Source of the DNA: Bacteroidota bacterium
Lineage (GTDB): Bacteria; Bacteroidota; Bacteroidia; Cytophagales; Cyclobacteriaceae
Direction: 5' to 3'
DNA: 64,000 bases
Assembly (NCBI GenBank): GCA_947470895.1
Contig: CANIVF010000007.1
Coordinates: 36,274-100,273 of the forward strand
The position numbers and the translations under genes were made by a program. Positions 8,789 through 17,944 of the stretch are shown piece by piece. The notes beneath the pieces are model-generated. The model was not told where the DNA came from and searched no databases. It saw only the letters and a list, made by a program, of their open reading frames with translations. The number at the start of each line of letters is the position of its first letter. The first letter of the stretch is position 1.

Positions 8789-9535
8789 TTACCAGAAAAA
8801 TAAAAAACTTAACATCGAAGACTTCTTTCCTTCATCGCCCTCTTTTTTCTTCCATCCTTTCAACAGGACGAACTGTTTGAATTGCACCCAGCGCTCAAAC
8901 AACTTGAAGTTTCCGGCAAACTCGCGCTTGCGGTGGTGCTCCAGATCTCCTTCAGGAGTAACCACTGTTTTAGCAAGCTCGGCTTTTTTCCTGGCATCTT
9001 CTACCGGATCGAAAAGCATGGCGGTGCACATACAGTTCTTGCGCCCCTTGCTCATAAGTATTTCAAAGTTCACACAACTGCGGCAACCTTTCCAGAATTC
9101 CTCATCGGTAGTCAGCTCTGAATAGGTAACAGGTTCGTAGCCAAGTTCTGAATTGATTTTCATTACTGCTAAGCCGGTTGTTAATCCAAAAATTTTAGCA
9201 TTGGGATATTTCTTGCGCGACAGTTCAAACACCTTGCGTTTGATTTGAGTAGCGACTCCTGATTTCCGAAATCCAGGCGATACGATGAGGCCTGAGTTGG
9301 CCACATAGTTTTCAAGTTCCCAGGCTTCAATATAACAAAAGCCTACCCATGTATCATCCGGTGTAACGGCAATCACGGCTTTGCCTTCTTCTATTTTCAT
9401 TTTGATGTAATCAGGCGAGCGTTTGGCAATACCGGTGCCTCTGGCTTTCGCAGATTCTGCCATCTCGTTCGTGATGGTTTCAGCGTAATGAGCGTCTGCA
9501 GCCGTAGCTGCTCTGACAATTATATTTTGATTCAA
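8789..9535 (-). CDS. argA: GNAT acyltransferase, probable N-acylglutamate synthase
   Basis: A 248-aa GNAT-fold protein. The acetyl-CoA-binding region is around SGLIVSPGFRKSGVATQIKR (about residues 82-101), followed by the typical GLTTGLAVMKINSELGYEPV. A cysteine-rich tail (CRSC and CMC) and a basic C-terminus follow. Homologous GNAT proteins head Bacteroidota arginine operons and supply the otherwise missing first step, acylation of glutamate. It is not the large AAK-GNAT ArgA of E. coli. The start appears to be TTG: no in-frame ATG exists between the upstream stop and residue 25, and MNQNIIVRAAT is the natural N-terminus. A weak start behind a long leader suggests translational control. Function rests on operon position. 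Confidence 0.8.
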   Translation of the reverse strand: MNQNIIVRAATAADAHYAETITNEMAESAKARGTGIAKRSPDYIKMKIEEGKAVIAVTPDDTWVGFCYIEAWELENYVANSGLIVSPGFRKSGVATQIKRKVFELSRKKYPNAKIFGLTTGLAVMKINSELGYEPVTYSELTTDEEFWKGCRSCVNFEILMSKGRKNCMCTAMLFDPVEDARKKAELAKTVVTPEGDLEHHRKREFAGNFKLFERWVQFKQFVLLKGWKKKEGDEGKKSSMLSFLFFW

Positions 9536-9589
9536 TGTAATTCTGAGTTTAAATAAATGATCTGATAGAAATGCATTAAAAGCACTTCA

Positions 9590-9744
9590 GGCGTGACCTG
9601 CCTTGCAGATCCGCCATACGTATGTTAGTAAGAAAGGTATCAGATTCTGATTTGCCTTCGGAAGCTCTTGAACCCCGGTCGGGGTGAGAGTTCGTTGCAA
9701 ATGAGCGTTATTGCCGGGATGGCAAAGCTGATTGTGGAGTCAGC
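9590..9744 (-). promoter_or_regulatory. Structured leader RNA candidate upstream of argA
   Basis: On the minus strand, the 368-base space before argA holds several stackable inverted repeats. They are: GCTGA/TCAGC (9727-9744); TTTGCC at 9721-9726 pairing with GGCAAA at 9651-9656; an enclosed hairpin CTCT..CCCCG/CGGGG..AGAG (9665-9690); and a GC-rich stem-loop GGCG..ATCTGC/GCAGGT..CGCC at 9590-9615, about 55 bases before the start codon. The nesting resembles a riboswitch aptamer or attenuator rather than random DNA. I do not recognise it as a known class. An AT-rich stretch at about 9790-9840 could hold divergent promoters for this operon and for the DedA gene. Folding was judged by eye only. 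Confidence 0.4.
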
Positions 9745-9903
9745 GGGCTCAAAAGGGGCAAGTGTTGTTTTCAAGTTCAGTTGTTGCGTTTAAATCGTCA
9801 GATAAAATGCATCATAATTTTTTACAAAAATAATGTATAAAAAAATGAATATTTCAATTGTTAGTTCATTTTTATAAAAGTTTTTTGAAGGAGCAACTCA
9901 CGG

Positions 9904-10467
9904 ATGGAAAAATTTCTTGATCAATACGGATACATCGCACTGCTGATTGGCACCTTCATGGAAGGAGAGACTGCCATACTCATGGCTTCATCATTGATCT
10001 ACAAAGGTCTTTTTAATTTCCCGTTCACCGTGCTGGCTGCCTTCTCCGGTTCGTTTATCAGTGACTGGATTTATTACCTCATCGGCCGACTGAATGGAAA
10101 ATATTTTCTTGCCAAGCGACCAAAGCTCAGTGAGAAAGTAAAGCCTGTCACGAATTTCTTTCATCAGAATAAATTTCAAATCCTGTTCAGCTACCGGTTT
10201 CTATATGGCTTCAGGATCATCATTCCATTGGTGATTGGTATGAGCGGACTTCGACCGCTACAATACCTTTTCTATAGCATTGTAACCGGCCTCTTGTGGG
10301 CAACCACCGTAAGCACGACTGGCTATTGGATCGGCCGGTTACTTGATTTGCGGGTTCAATCTTTTGAAGAGAACATACTCTTTATCGTACTTGGTTTTGG
10401 CACGCTGGGGATGTTGATCGGCTACACTATTAAAAACATAGCCATGCTGAAGATTCATGTGGAGTGA
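9904..10467 (+). CDS. DedA/VTT-family membrane protein
   Basis: A 187-aa integral membrane protein of the DedA (SNARE-associated/VTT) family. Motifs visible: the N-terminal GTFMEGETAI re-entrant region, SGSFISDWIYYLIGR, and the FSYRFLYGFRIIIPLVIGMSG segment containing the conserved arginine-rich family signature. C-terminal TM helices follow at about 140-180. DedA proteins are lipid (undecaprenyl-phosphate or phosphatidyl) translocases or affect membrane homeostasis. A good Shine-Dalgarno (AAGGAG) lies 10 bases before the ATG, which is rare in this window. The stop codon abuts that of the convergent permease gene. Confidence 0.88.
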   Translation: MEKFLDQYGYIALLIGTFMEGETAILMASSLIYKGLFNFPFTVLAAFSGSFISDWIYYLIGRLNGKYFLAKRPKLSEKVKPVTNFFHQNKFQILFSYRFLYGFRIIIPLVIGMSGLRPLQYLFYSIVTGLLWATTVSTTGYWIGRLLDLRVQSFEENILFIVLGFGTLGMLIGYTIKNIAMLKIHVE

Positions 10468-12927
10468 TCATTCATACCGCAATGTGTTGCTTGGGTTGGT
10501 CATGGCCGCTTTCAACGTTTGTGTGCTCACGATTATCAATGCAAGCATGACTGCGGCCACCGCTGTCAGCAAGTAGATCACCACATTCATATCGATATGG
10601 TAAGCGAATGTGTCCAGCCATTGATTCATAAAATACCAGGCCAGTGGCCACGCAATCAGGTTAGCTACTACTATTAGTATCACAATCTCCCTGGAAAGAA
10701 GCGTGAGGATGCTCGGTACAGAAGCGCCCAACACTTTTCTGATTCCAATTTCTTTTACTCGTTGCAACGTGTTGAAGGTAGCCAGACCAAAAAGACCTAG
10801 ACAAGCAATGAAAATGGCCAATCCTGAAAAAATGGTGAACAGTTGGCTTTGCTTATGTTCTTCTTCATAAAGGCGTTGATAGTTATCACTTAAAAATTTG
10901 TAGCTGAATGGCCGCTTGGGTAAAAACTCTTTCCAAACTTTTTCAATGTGTTCTAGGCCTTGCGGGATCTGATTGCCGGAAATCTTAATTGAAATGTTAT
11001 TATAAAAACCACCCGGGCGCGAAAAGAAAACAAGAGGAACGATGGGTTGATGCAACGATTCGAAATGAAAGTCTTTCACTACGCCTACCAATTTACCTTT
11101 TGTGTTGGCGTAACTGAAGTCTTTATCAATTCCTTCACCTGGTTTATCCCAGCCATAAGCCTTGGCAGCGGTCTCATTGATGATGAAGGCAAGGGAGTCA
11201 TCCGTAGGGATGGCTTTTGATAAATCCCGGCCGGCTTGCATTTCCATGCCGTAGGTTCTGAAAAATTCATTGTCGATGGCAACATATTTTGTTGTGACGG
11301 AAGAGTTAATCAGGCTATCGCCTTTTGTTATTAACGGAGGGCCAGAACTATCAAGCAATCTTCCGGTTGGAATACGTGACGAGCGTCCTACATTTTCTAT
11401 GGCGGCAAATTTGGTAAGCTCGTTATAAAAAGCCTCGTAGGTGTCGTTTATCTCATTGTAATAACTGAGTGTTACTATTTGATCTTTGTCATAACCAAGA
11501 TTGCGCGTGTTCAGATAATTCAATTGTTGGAATGTAATCGCAGTGGCAATCAACAACACAATTGAAATGGAAAACTGGGTTACCACCAGTGATCTTCTTA
11601 CAAAGCCTTTCCCTTTTGAAGAACCTTGCTGACCTTTTAAAACAAGAGCAGGCTTAAAGCTGGATAGAATAAAAGCTGGATACAATCCCGCCAGGATGCC
11701 AACGACCACGGCAAAGCCAATAAGCCCTGCATAAAGCTGCCAGTTAGTAATGGGATTCATGCTAAGTCCCTTTCCAGTAAATCCATTCAACCAGGAGATA
11801 CTTACAAAGGCAAGGATTACTCCCAATACCAAAGCAAAGAATGAAATCATGACCGACTCACTCAGGTATTGATTGATCAATTGACTTTTGAACGCGCCCA
11901 CTACTTTTCTTAACCCCACTTCTTTGGATCGCTTGGTGGCGCGTGCTGTTGACAGGTTGATAAAATTGAAACAGGCAATCAGAATGATGAAGATGCCAAT
12001 CACCGACATCATGCGCACGTTGTTGATGTTGCCATTTACCTCCAGTTCATCATCAAGGTGAGAGAGCAGGTGAATGTCGGTAAGTTTTTGAAGAAAGAGG
12101 GTGGTTGATTTGGAGGCGACAAAATCCTCAGGCGCTCCGTAGTTAGTCTTGGCAAAATTGCCGTAATGACGATTGAGAAAATCAGGAAAGCCTGATTCAA
12201 TTTTCTTAGCATCGGCTCCTTCGTTTAATAATACATACGTACCAAAAGAATTATTTCCCCAATTTGTTTCGAGCCCTTTTCTTCCATATATGTTATCATC
12301 TTCTATCGTGCTGAATGAAACCAGGTATTCCGGATGCCAGTGTGATTGATTAGGAAAATCGGCAAACACGCCTGTTACTTCGAGATCAAATTGATTGTTG
12401 GCCCGCAGTCGTTTACCCAACGCATTTTCATCACCAAAGAATTTCTTTGCGGATTTCTCCGATAACATAATGGTGAACGGTCGCGTCAACGCTGTGTTTT
12501 TTTCTCCGGCTTTTACTTCAATGTCGAAGATTTTGAAAATGTCAGGTTCTGCTACGAAGAGAAAATCTTCTGAAAAGTTTTTCGCCAACTCACCGTTTTC
12601 TTCCAGGCCAATCACTAATCCAAAGTTGATCGTGCGTGCTATCACTTCAATTTCGCCAAAATCATTTTTTAATAGTGGCCCAATGGGTGGCGCTACGTTA
12701 GCCAAGTGTAGATTGGGCACTCCGTCTTTATTCAGAAAATTTCGAGTCACACGATAGGTTCTGTCCGCTTTTGAATGATATCGGTCATAACCTAGTTCAT
12801 CCGCTACGAAAAGATAGATTAGTATGCAGCACATCATGGCCATGGCCAATCCGGCAATATTAATGAAGGCCGTGAGCTTGTTTCTTAAAACGGATCGAAG
12901 CGCAACTTTCAGATAATTTCGAATCAT
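10468..12927 (-). CDS. FtsX/MacB-type ABC transporter permease
   Basis: An 819-aa permease of the large Bacteroidota FtsX type. An N-terminal TM helix (about 20-42) is followed by a periplasmic MacB_PCD domain (about 45-270). A first FtsX domain carries the FINLSTARATKRSKEVGLRK helix, a second periplasmic domain follows, and a C-terminal FtsX domain has RVKEIGIRKVLGASV. Such proteins pair with a MacB/LolD-like ATPase, but no ATPase gene is adjacent, so the partner must be elsewhere. The substrate (peptide, lipoprotein or drug) is unknown. It is convergent with dedA, and the stop codons abut. Confidence 0.9.
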   Translation of the reverse strand: MIRNYLKVALRSVLRNKLTAFINIAGLAMAMMCCILIYLFVADELGYDRYHSKADRTYRVTRNFLNKDGVPNLHLANVAPPIGPLLKNDFGEIEVIARTINFGLVIGLEENGELAKNFSEDFLFVAEPDIFKIFDIEVKAGEKNTALTRPFTIMLSEKSAKKFFGDENALGKRLRANNQFDLEVTGVFADFPNQSHWHPEYLVSFSTIEDDNIYGRKGLETNWGNNSFGTYVLLNEGADAKKIESGFPDFLNRHYGNFAKTNYGAPEDFVASKSTTLFLQKLTDIHLLSHLDDELEVNGNINNVRMMSVIGIFIILIACFNFINLSTARATKRSKEVGLRKVVGAFKSQLINQYLSESVMISFFALVLGVILAFVSISWLNGFTGKGLSMNPITNWQLYAGLIGFAVVVGILAGLYPAFILSSFKPALVLKGQQGSSKGKGFVRRSLVVTQFSISIVLLIATAITFQQLNYLNTRNLGYDKDQIVTLSYYNEINDTYEAFYNELTKFAAIENVGRSSRIPTGRLLDSSGPPLITKGDSLINSSVTTKYVAIDNEFFRTYGMEMQAGRDLSKAIPTDDSLAFIINETAAKAYGWDKPGEGIDKDFSYANTKGKLVGVVKDFHFESLHQPIVPLVFFSRPGGFYNNISIKISGNQIPQGLEHIEKVWKEFLPKRPFSYKFLSDNYQRLYEEEHKQSQLFTIFSGLAIFIACLGLFGLATFNTLQRVKEIGIRKVLGASVPSILTLLSREIVILIVVANLIAWPLAWYFMNQWLDTFAYHIDMNVVIYLLTAVAAVMLALIIVSTQTLKAAMTNPSNTLRYE

Positions 12928-13077
12928 GATGCGAGGGGTGTTATATTCTTAGAACTGAAATTTTCGATAAAGGTTACATGCCAATGACCTTCTGTTTTCT
13001 ATTTGGTTGCATTCATGCGATTTTCAAGTTGATCAAATCGAAAACCTTCTTAATTTACACTCTTAATTTTACTCAAT

Positions 13078-14778
13078 ATGTATATACAAGGAGATGCTGC
13101 CAAAGAAATGACTTATGATGCGATTGTCATCGGATCTGGAATGAGTGGAGGCTGGGCCGCAAAAGAATTGTGTGACAAAGGATTGAAGACCCTGGTGCTG
13201 GAGCGCGGCCGCGAAGTGAAACATCTTGATGATTATCCAACCACCACGATGAATCCCTGGGAATTTCCCTATCGTGGTCGTTTGCCAGTTGAGGTGAATG
13301 AAGCAAACCCGATTGCAGACCGCTGTTATGCATTCGGTGATGCCACCAAACATTTTTTTGTAAAAGATGCAGAGCATCCTTATGTGCAGGAAAAACCTTT
13401 CGATTGGATTCGCGGATATCAAACCGGTGGAAAATCGTTATTGTGGGCTCGCCAGGTTCAGCGATGGAGCCGCTTTGAATTTGAAGCGCCAGGCCGCGAT
13501 GGTTTTGCAGTAGACTGGCCGATTCGTTATGATGATCTCGCACCGTGGTATTCATACGTAGAAAAATTTGTGGGCATCAGTGGTAATCGCGATGGTCTTG
13601 AAACATTGCCCGACAGTGAAGTGATGAAAGCGTGGGAAATGAATTGTGTGGAGAAACACATTCAACAACGAATAAAAGAAAGCTATAAAGATCGGAATTT
13701 TGTGATTGGAAGATGTGCGCACCTCACTGAGCCGCAAGAAATTCACAAACAACAAGGGCGGGGACAATGTCAGGCGCGCACATTATGTGAACGAGGTTGT
13801 CCGTTTGGCGGGTACTTTAGTTCGAATTCTTCCACATTGCCTTGGGCGATGAAGACAGGCAACATGACCTTGCGCCCGTTCTCGGTGGTTCACTCTATTA
13901 TCTATGATGAGAAAAAAGGAAAGGCTTCTGGTGTGCGCGTGATTGATGCCAATACCAAAGAAGTGTTTGAATATTATGCGCGCATCGTTTTTGTGAATGC
14001 GGCTGCGCTCAATAGTAACTTACTTTTATTGAACTCAACGTCTAATCGCTTTCCGAATGGATTGGGCAACGATAATGGCTTGCTTGGAAAGTTTGTAGCC
14101 TTTCATAATTATCGTGGCACCGTGAGCTCAACCTTTGAAGGTTACGAGGATACCTATTATTATGGACGCAGACCCACCGCGATCATGATGCCTTCATTCC
14201 GCAACGTGCGCAAACAAGAAGAAGATTTCATGCGCGGTTATATGACCTTCTACTCAGCTTCACGAGCAGCCACACAAAGCGAAAATATTGGTGCACAATT
14301 GAAAGAAGCAGTTTCCAAACCGGGCACATGGCAAGTATCGATGATGATGCAGGGCGAAACTGTACCGATTGAAAGCAATCATGTGCGTTTGAGCATAGAT
14401 CAAAAAGATGCGTGGGGCATTCCACAACTGATTACATTTATTGAGCACACGGATAACGATGTGAAAGTGATGAATGACTTCTTGGTGCAGGCACAAGAGA
14501 TGCTGGACAAAGCAGGTTGTAAAAACATTGTTCCTCACGATAGCAACCAAGCACCGGGTTTGGACATTCACGAGATGGGCGGTGTGCGCATGGGTCGAGA
14601 TCCAAAAACTTCCTTGCTGAACAAATGGAATCAATTCCATAATTGTAAGAATGTGTTTGTCACGGATGGTGCGTGTATGACGTCAGTAGGAAATCAAAAC
14701 CCCTCTCTCACGTTTATGGCCATGACAGCTCGCGCGGCAAATTATGCGGTGGATGAGATTAACAAAGGGAATTTGTAA
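13078..14778 (+). CDS. GMC-family FAD oxidoreductase with a CX5CX3C motif
   Basis: A 566-aa GMC oxidoreductase that oxidises a sugar or alcohol hydroxyl with FAD. It has the N-terminal Rossmann motif GSGMSG (19-24) and GYQTGGKSLLWAR for flavin binding. The C-terminal catalytic pair regions are HEMGGVRMG and NQNPSLTFMA. It is strongly similar to the second GMC enzyme at 45793. Both carry a CX5CX3C motif, here Cys231, Cys237 and Cys241, in the region where FAD-glucose and gluconate dehydrogenases hold a 3Fe-4S cluster. There is no signal peptide and no small Tat-exported partner gene nearby. I kept the first ATG because the paralogue has an equivalent 12-residue lead-in. It is convergent with ppk2. 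Confidence 0.9.
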   Translation: MYIQGDAAKEMTYDAIVIGSGMSGGWAAKELCDKGLKTLVLERGREVKHLDDYPTTTMNPWEFPYRGRLPVEVNEANPIADRCYAFGDATKHFFVKDAEHPYVQEKPFDWIRGYQTGGKSLLWARQVQRWSRFEFEAPGRDGFAVDWPIRYDDLAPWYSYVEKFVGISGNRDGLETLPDSEVMKAWEMNCVEKHIQQRIKESYKDRNFVIGRCAHLTEPQEIHKQQGRGQCQARTLCERGCPFGGYFSSNSSTLPWAMKTGNMTLRPFSVVHSIIYDEKKGKASGVRVIDANTKEVFEYYARIVFVNAAALNSNLLLLNSTSNRFPNGLGNDNGLLGKFVAFHNYRGTVSSTFEGYEDTYYYGRRPTAIMMPSFRNVRKQEEDFMRGYMTFYSASRAATQSENIGAQLKEAVSKPGTWQVSMMMQGETVPIESNHVRLSIDQKDAWGIPQLITFIEHTDNDVKVMNDFLVQAQEMLDKAGCKNIVPHDSNQAPGLDIHEMGGVRMGRDPKTSLLNKWNQFHNCKNVFVTDGACMTSVGNQNPSLTFMAMTARAANYAVDEINKGNL

Positions 14779-14785
14779 TAGGTAC

Positions 14786-15952
14786 TTACTTTTTGGTCTT
14801 AACCTTACCAAAATTCTTATCTTCCATTAAATGATCCTCACCTTTTTCATAAATAACATTTGAGCGGCCAACAATGAGTGGATCCACTCTGCCGATCATT
14901 TGAACATCTTTATTACTATAGGGAATCTTATTTAAGATATAGCGCACGGCATTTAATCGTGCCCTTTTTTTACAATTGGATTTTACCACGGTCCAAGGAG
15001 CATCGGAGGTGTCAGTGTGAAAAAACATTTTTTCTTTTGCATCGGTGTACTCATCCCATTTATCCAGCGAGGCTTTATCAATGGGTGAAAGTTTCCATTG
15101 CTTTAAGGGATGGGTTTTTCTGTCTTTAAACCTTCGCCTTTGTTCGTCCTGGCTCACTGAAAACCAGAATTTAAACAAAATGATACCACTACGAACCAGG
15201 TTGCGTTCAAATTCAGGAGCCTGTCTCATGAATTCAAAATATTCGTCCTTGGTGCAAAAGTTCATCACTCTTTCTACACCGGCACGGTTATACCACGAGC
15301 GGTCGAACAGCACAATCTCTCCGTTTGTCGGCAAGTGTTTTACATAGCGTTGAAAATACCATTGGCCTCGTTCTTCATGAGTTGGTTTTTCTAAGGCTAC
15401 CACTCTGGCACCACGTGGATTCAAATGTTCCATCATTCGCTTGATCGTTCCACCTTTTCCGGCTGCATCTCTTCCTTCAAAAAGTACAATCACTCTGCTT
15501 CCTGTTTCTTTCACCCAAGCTTGTAATTTCAGTAGCTCAACCTGTGTATTATATTTTTGAAACTCATAATTTTTCCTCGACATTAAATATTTGTAAGGAT
15601 AACCACCCTCTTGCCAGCCATCTGCCAATTCAGAATCTCGGCTTAGTTTGGCTGGATTAAGTTTTAGCTCTTCCTTTAAAATTTTCAATAAAAGTCTTTT
15701 CTCTTCAGAAGGAAAATTCGCCAGGTAGTTTTCAACGATCGCTCGTTTATCACCAGGTTGCTTAAACTTATCTTTTAGTGCAGCAGCCTCGCTGTTCAGT
15801 TTAGCTCTCATTTTCCGATTTACGGTATTCGCTCTGGCCTCTTCTGGGGTATCTCCTGAAATGATATCACCTGAGCTGGCTTTAGTGGATTGATGTTTCA
15901 ACGCCTGCTCTTCGCTGATGACGGGGGTTTTCTTCTTTGCTATTTTTGTCAC
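14786..15952 (-). CDS. ppk2: Polyphosphate kinase 2
   Basis: A 388-aa PPK2-family kinase that transfers phosphate between polyphosphate and nucleotides in the cytosol. The core domain at about 120-355 has the Walker A EGRDAAGKGG (159-168), the lid/Walker B segment DRSWYNRAGVE (217-227), the KPTHEERGQWYFQRY motif and the PWTVVKSNCKKRAR helix. A charged, lysine-rich N-terminal extension of about 110 residues precedes the core. The start is GTG; the next ATG lies too far inside. It is convergent with the GMC gene 7 bases away. Direction (ADP or GDP phosphorylation) cannot be read from sequence by eye. Confidence 0.93.
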   Translation of the reverse strand: MTKIAKKKTPVISEEQALKHQSTKASSGDIISGDTPEEARANTVNRKMRAKLNSEAAALKDKFKQPGDKRAIVENYLANFPSEEKRLLLKILKEELKLNPAKLSRDSELADGWQEGGYPYKYLMSRKNYEFQKYNTQVELLKLQAWVKETGSRVIVLFEGRDAAGKGGTIKRMMEHLNPRGARVVALEKPTHEERGQWYFQRYVKHLPTNGEIVLFDRSWYNRAGVERVMNFCTKDEYFEFMRQAPEFERNLVRSGIILFKFWFSVSQDEQRRRFKDRKTHPLKQWKLSPIDKASLDKWDEYTDAKEKMFFHTDTSDAPWTVVKSNCKKRARLNAVRYILNKIPYSNKDVQMIGRVDPLIVGRSNVIYEKGEDHLMEDKNFGKVKTKK

Positions 15953-16120
15953 TGATTATCTAATCTTAAATGACGCGCTTTTTTGTTGATTTTTTAATGT
16001 ATTGGGGAATGATTTATATTATTGTTTTCTCATCTCCATCAGGACGTCTTAATTCGATTAGATTGAAACCTAAATCTTACTTATGTTTGAATATTATTTC
16101 GTTAAATAAACAGAGTGGAA

Positions 16121-17248
16121 ATGAATTTTGAAACCAATGCCGTACATGCCGGACACCTGGAAGATTTGAATGCCGGCTCGGTGACAAACCCCATTTACTT
16201 GTCTACCACCTTCGAACGCGATAAAGATGGCAACATAGCACCTAAGGGCTATATCTATTCGCGTCTAGCGAATCCAAACCGAAGTGGGCTCGAAGCAAAA
16301 CTAACCGCACTTGAAAAAGGTGCTGATGCGATGGCCTTTTCATCGGGTATGGCTGCAGCGATGGCCTTGTGCCATTCCATCATGGAGCCTGGTGCTCATG
16401 TGATTATTCCGGATGATTGTTATCATGGTATCGCTCATCTCGTAAAAAACATGTACACGCGTTGGGGTATCACTTATTCCGAGGTAGATATGGTCAACCC
16501 GGTCAATGTAGAGAAAGCGATAACAGAAAAAACAAAATTGATTCTTATCGAAACGCCTTCCAATCCTCTTTTAAAAATTGCTGACATAGCGGAAATCTGT
16601 GCGATCGCAAAAAAAAGTAATGTTCTTGTGGCTTGTGATAACACCTGGGCAACTCCTTATATCATACAACCGCTCACGATGGGTGCGGATTACTCTATTC
16701 ATTCGTCTACCAAATATTTTGGAGGCCATTCGGATGTGATTGGAGGATGCGTGATTGTGAGAGAAAGTAATGAAGCATCAAAAAAAATTCGTGAATATCA
16801 GACCATCGGTGGTGCGGTGCCTTCACCATTTGATTGTTGGTTATTGGATAGAAGCATTGCCACACTACCCATAAGGATGGATGCACAAACTAAAAATGCC
16901 GGTGTTATTGCTGATTTTCTGTATGGACATCCTAAAATTGAACGCGTGTATTATCCTGGACTAACATCACATGTCAATCATCAAGTAGCCAAAAAACAAA
17001 TGAAAGAAGTCTATGGCGGCATGCTTTCGGTGTTGGTGAAAGGTGGAAGAAAGGAAGCTATGCATGTTGCGAATAGCCTTTCTATTTTTAAACATGCCAC
17101 CAGTTTGGGAGGTGTCGAAAGTTTGATTGAACATCGTATGTCGGTAGAAGGTGATCATCCAAAAAGTCCGGATAATTTATTGAGACTTTCCATCGGCATC
17201 GAGCACATCGATGACTTGCTGAACGATATCAAAAAAGCGTTGGATTAA
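16121..17248 (+). CDS. Trans-sulfuration-type PLP enzyme (cystathionine gamma-synthase/lyase family)
   Basis: A Cys/Met-metabolism PLP enzyme of 375 aa. It shows the N-terminal ETNAVHAGH, YSRLANPNRSGLEAKLTALE, ETPSNPLLKIADI, the PLP lysine motif SIHSSTKYFGGHSDVIGG, and the C-terminal ATSLGGVESLIEHR. Family members make or split cystathionine or eliminate H2S or methanethiol; which reaction applies here is not resolvable by eye. The ORF track begins at a GTG two codons earlier. I prefer the ATG at 16121, where MNFETNAVHAGH gives the usual family start. It lies 21 bases before KDPG aldolase on the same strand, an odd pairing of sulfur and sugar-acid metabolism. Confidence 0.88.
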   Translation: MNFETNAVHAGHLEDLNAGSVTNPIYLSTTFERDKDGNIAPKGYIYSRLANPNRSGLEAKLTALEKGADAMAFSSGMAAAMALCHSIMEPGAHVIIPDDCYHGIAHLVKNMYTRWGITYSEVDMVNPVNVEKAITEKTKLILIETPSNPLLKIADIAEICAIAKKSNVLVACDNTWATPYIIQPLTMGADYSIHSSTKYFGGHSDVIGGCVIVRESNEASKKIREYQTIGGAVPSPFDCWLLDRSIATLPIRMDAQTKNAGVIADFLYGHPKIERVYYPGLTSHVNHQVAKKQMKEVYGGMLSVLVKGGRKEAMHVANSLSIFKHATSLGGVESLIEHRMSVEGDHPKSPDNLLRLSIGIEHIDDLLNDIKKALD

Positions 17249-17269
17249 TATTCATGAATAGATTTTAAA

Positions 17270-17899
17270 ATGACCACGCTTTCCCGAATTCTGAATCATA
17301 AGATTATTGCCATCATACGAGGCGCCCAGCCTGATGACATTTTACATATAGCCCATGCTTTGTGCGAAGGAGGGGTGAAAATTTTGGAAGTAACCCTTAA
17401 CTCTCCGGATGCTTTATCATCGATCAACAAGATAGCAACACGCATGGATACCGAAGTATTCGTAGGTGCAGGCACTGTGCTGGATGCAGCGATGGCTAAG
17501 GAAGCCATTGATTCAGGCGCTCAATTTATTATTTCACCCTCTCTTGACTTGGAAACTATCTACGCCACTAAAGAAGCCGGAGCGGTTAGTATTCCGGGTG
17601 CGTTCACTGCCACCGAGATTTTTGCAGCCTATAAAAATGGTGGTGATATTATCAAAGTTTTTCCTGCCTCCATAGGACCCGCATATATTAAAGATCTCCG
17701 TGGACCTTTTCCTCACATTCCACTCATGCCCACCGGTGGAGTTAACCTTAACAATATTCAAGATTTTAAAATGGCAGGAGCAGTGGCTTTCGGCATTGGT
17801 GGTGGGTTGGTAGACACATCCCGAAAAATATCTGATCAGTATTTACTTGAGATTTCCGAAAAAGCCAGAAAATATGTGGAGACGGTTAATGAAGTTTGA
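17270..17899 (+). CDS. kdgA: KDPG/KHG aldolase
   Basis: Cleaves 2-keto-3-deoxy-6-phosphogluconate (or the galactonate epimer) to pyruvate and glyceraldehyde 3-phosphate. The 209-aa class I aldolase has Arg17 in IIRG, the catalytic Glu40 in ILEVTLNS, the phosphate-binding VGAGTVL and PTGGV segments, and the Schiff-base Lys129 in IIKVFPAS. The ATG lies 21 bases after the PLP enzyme, and a DgoK-family kinase follows 45 bases later. Kinase plus aldolase form the common exit of the uronate routes encoded further on in the window. Confidence 0.95.
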   Translation: MTTLSRILNHKIIAIIRGAQPDDILHIAHALCEGGVKILEVTLNSPDALSSINKIATRMDTEVFVGAGTVLDAAMAKEAIDSGAQFIISPSLDLETIYATKEAGAVSIPGAFTATEIFAAYKNGGDIIKVFPASIGPAYIKDLRGPFPHIPLMPTGGVNLNNIQDFKMAGAVAFGIGGGLVDTSRKISDQYLLEISEKARKYVETVNEV

Positions 17900-17944
17900 T
17901 TTATTCACCTTGAATAGAAAGTGTTGTCCTAAAAAAAATTGTTC

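Noticed and set aside
9641-9656. Palindrome ATCAGATTCTGAT as a possible arginine repressor box
   Set aside because: Does not match the ARG-box consensus, and no ArgR gene is visible; treated as part of the leader structure.
12395-12757. 120-aa plus-strand ORF opposite the permease
   Set aside because: Serine/phenylalanine/proline-rich antisense translation of a clear FtsX gene.
13069-13555. 117- and 142-aa minus-strand ORFs opposite the GMC gene
   Set aside because: Antisense frames rich in His, Arg and Ser with no motifs; the plus-strand GMC gene is unambiguous.
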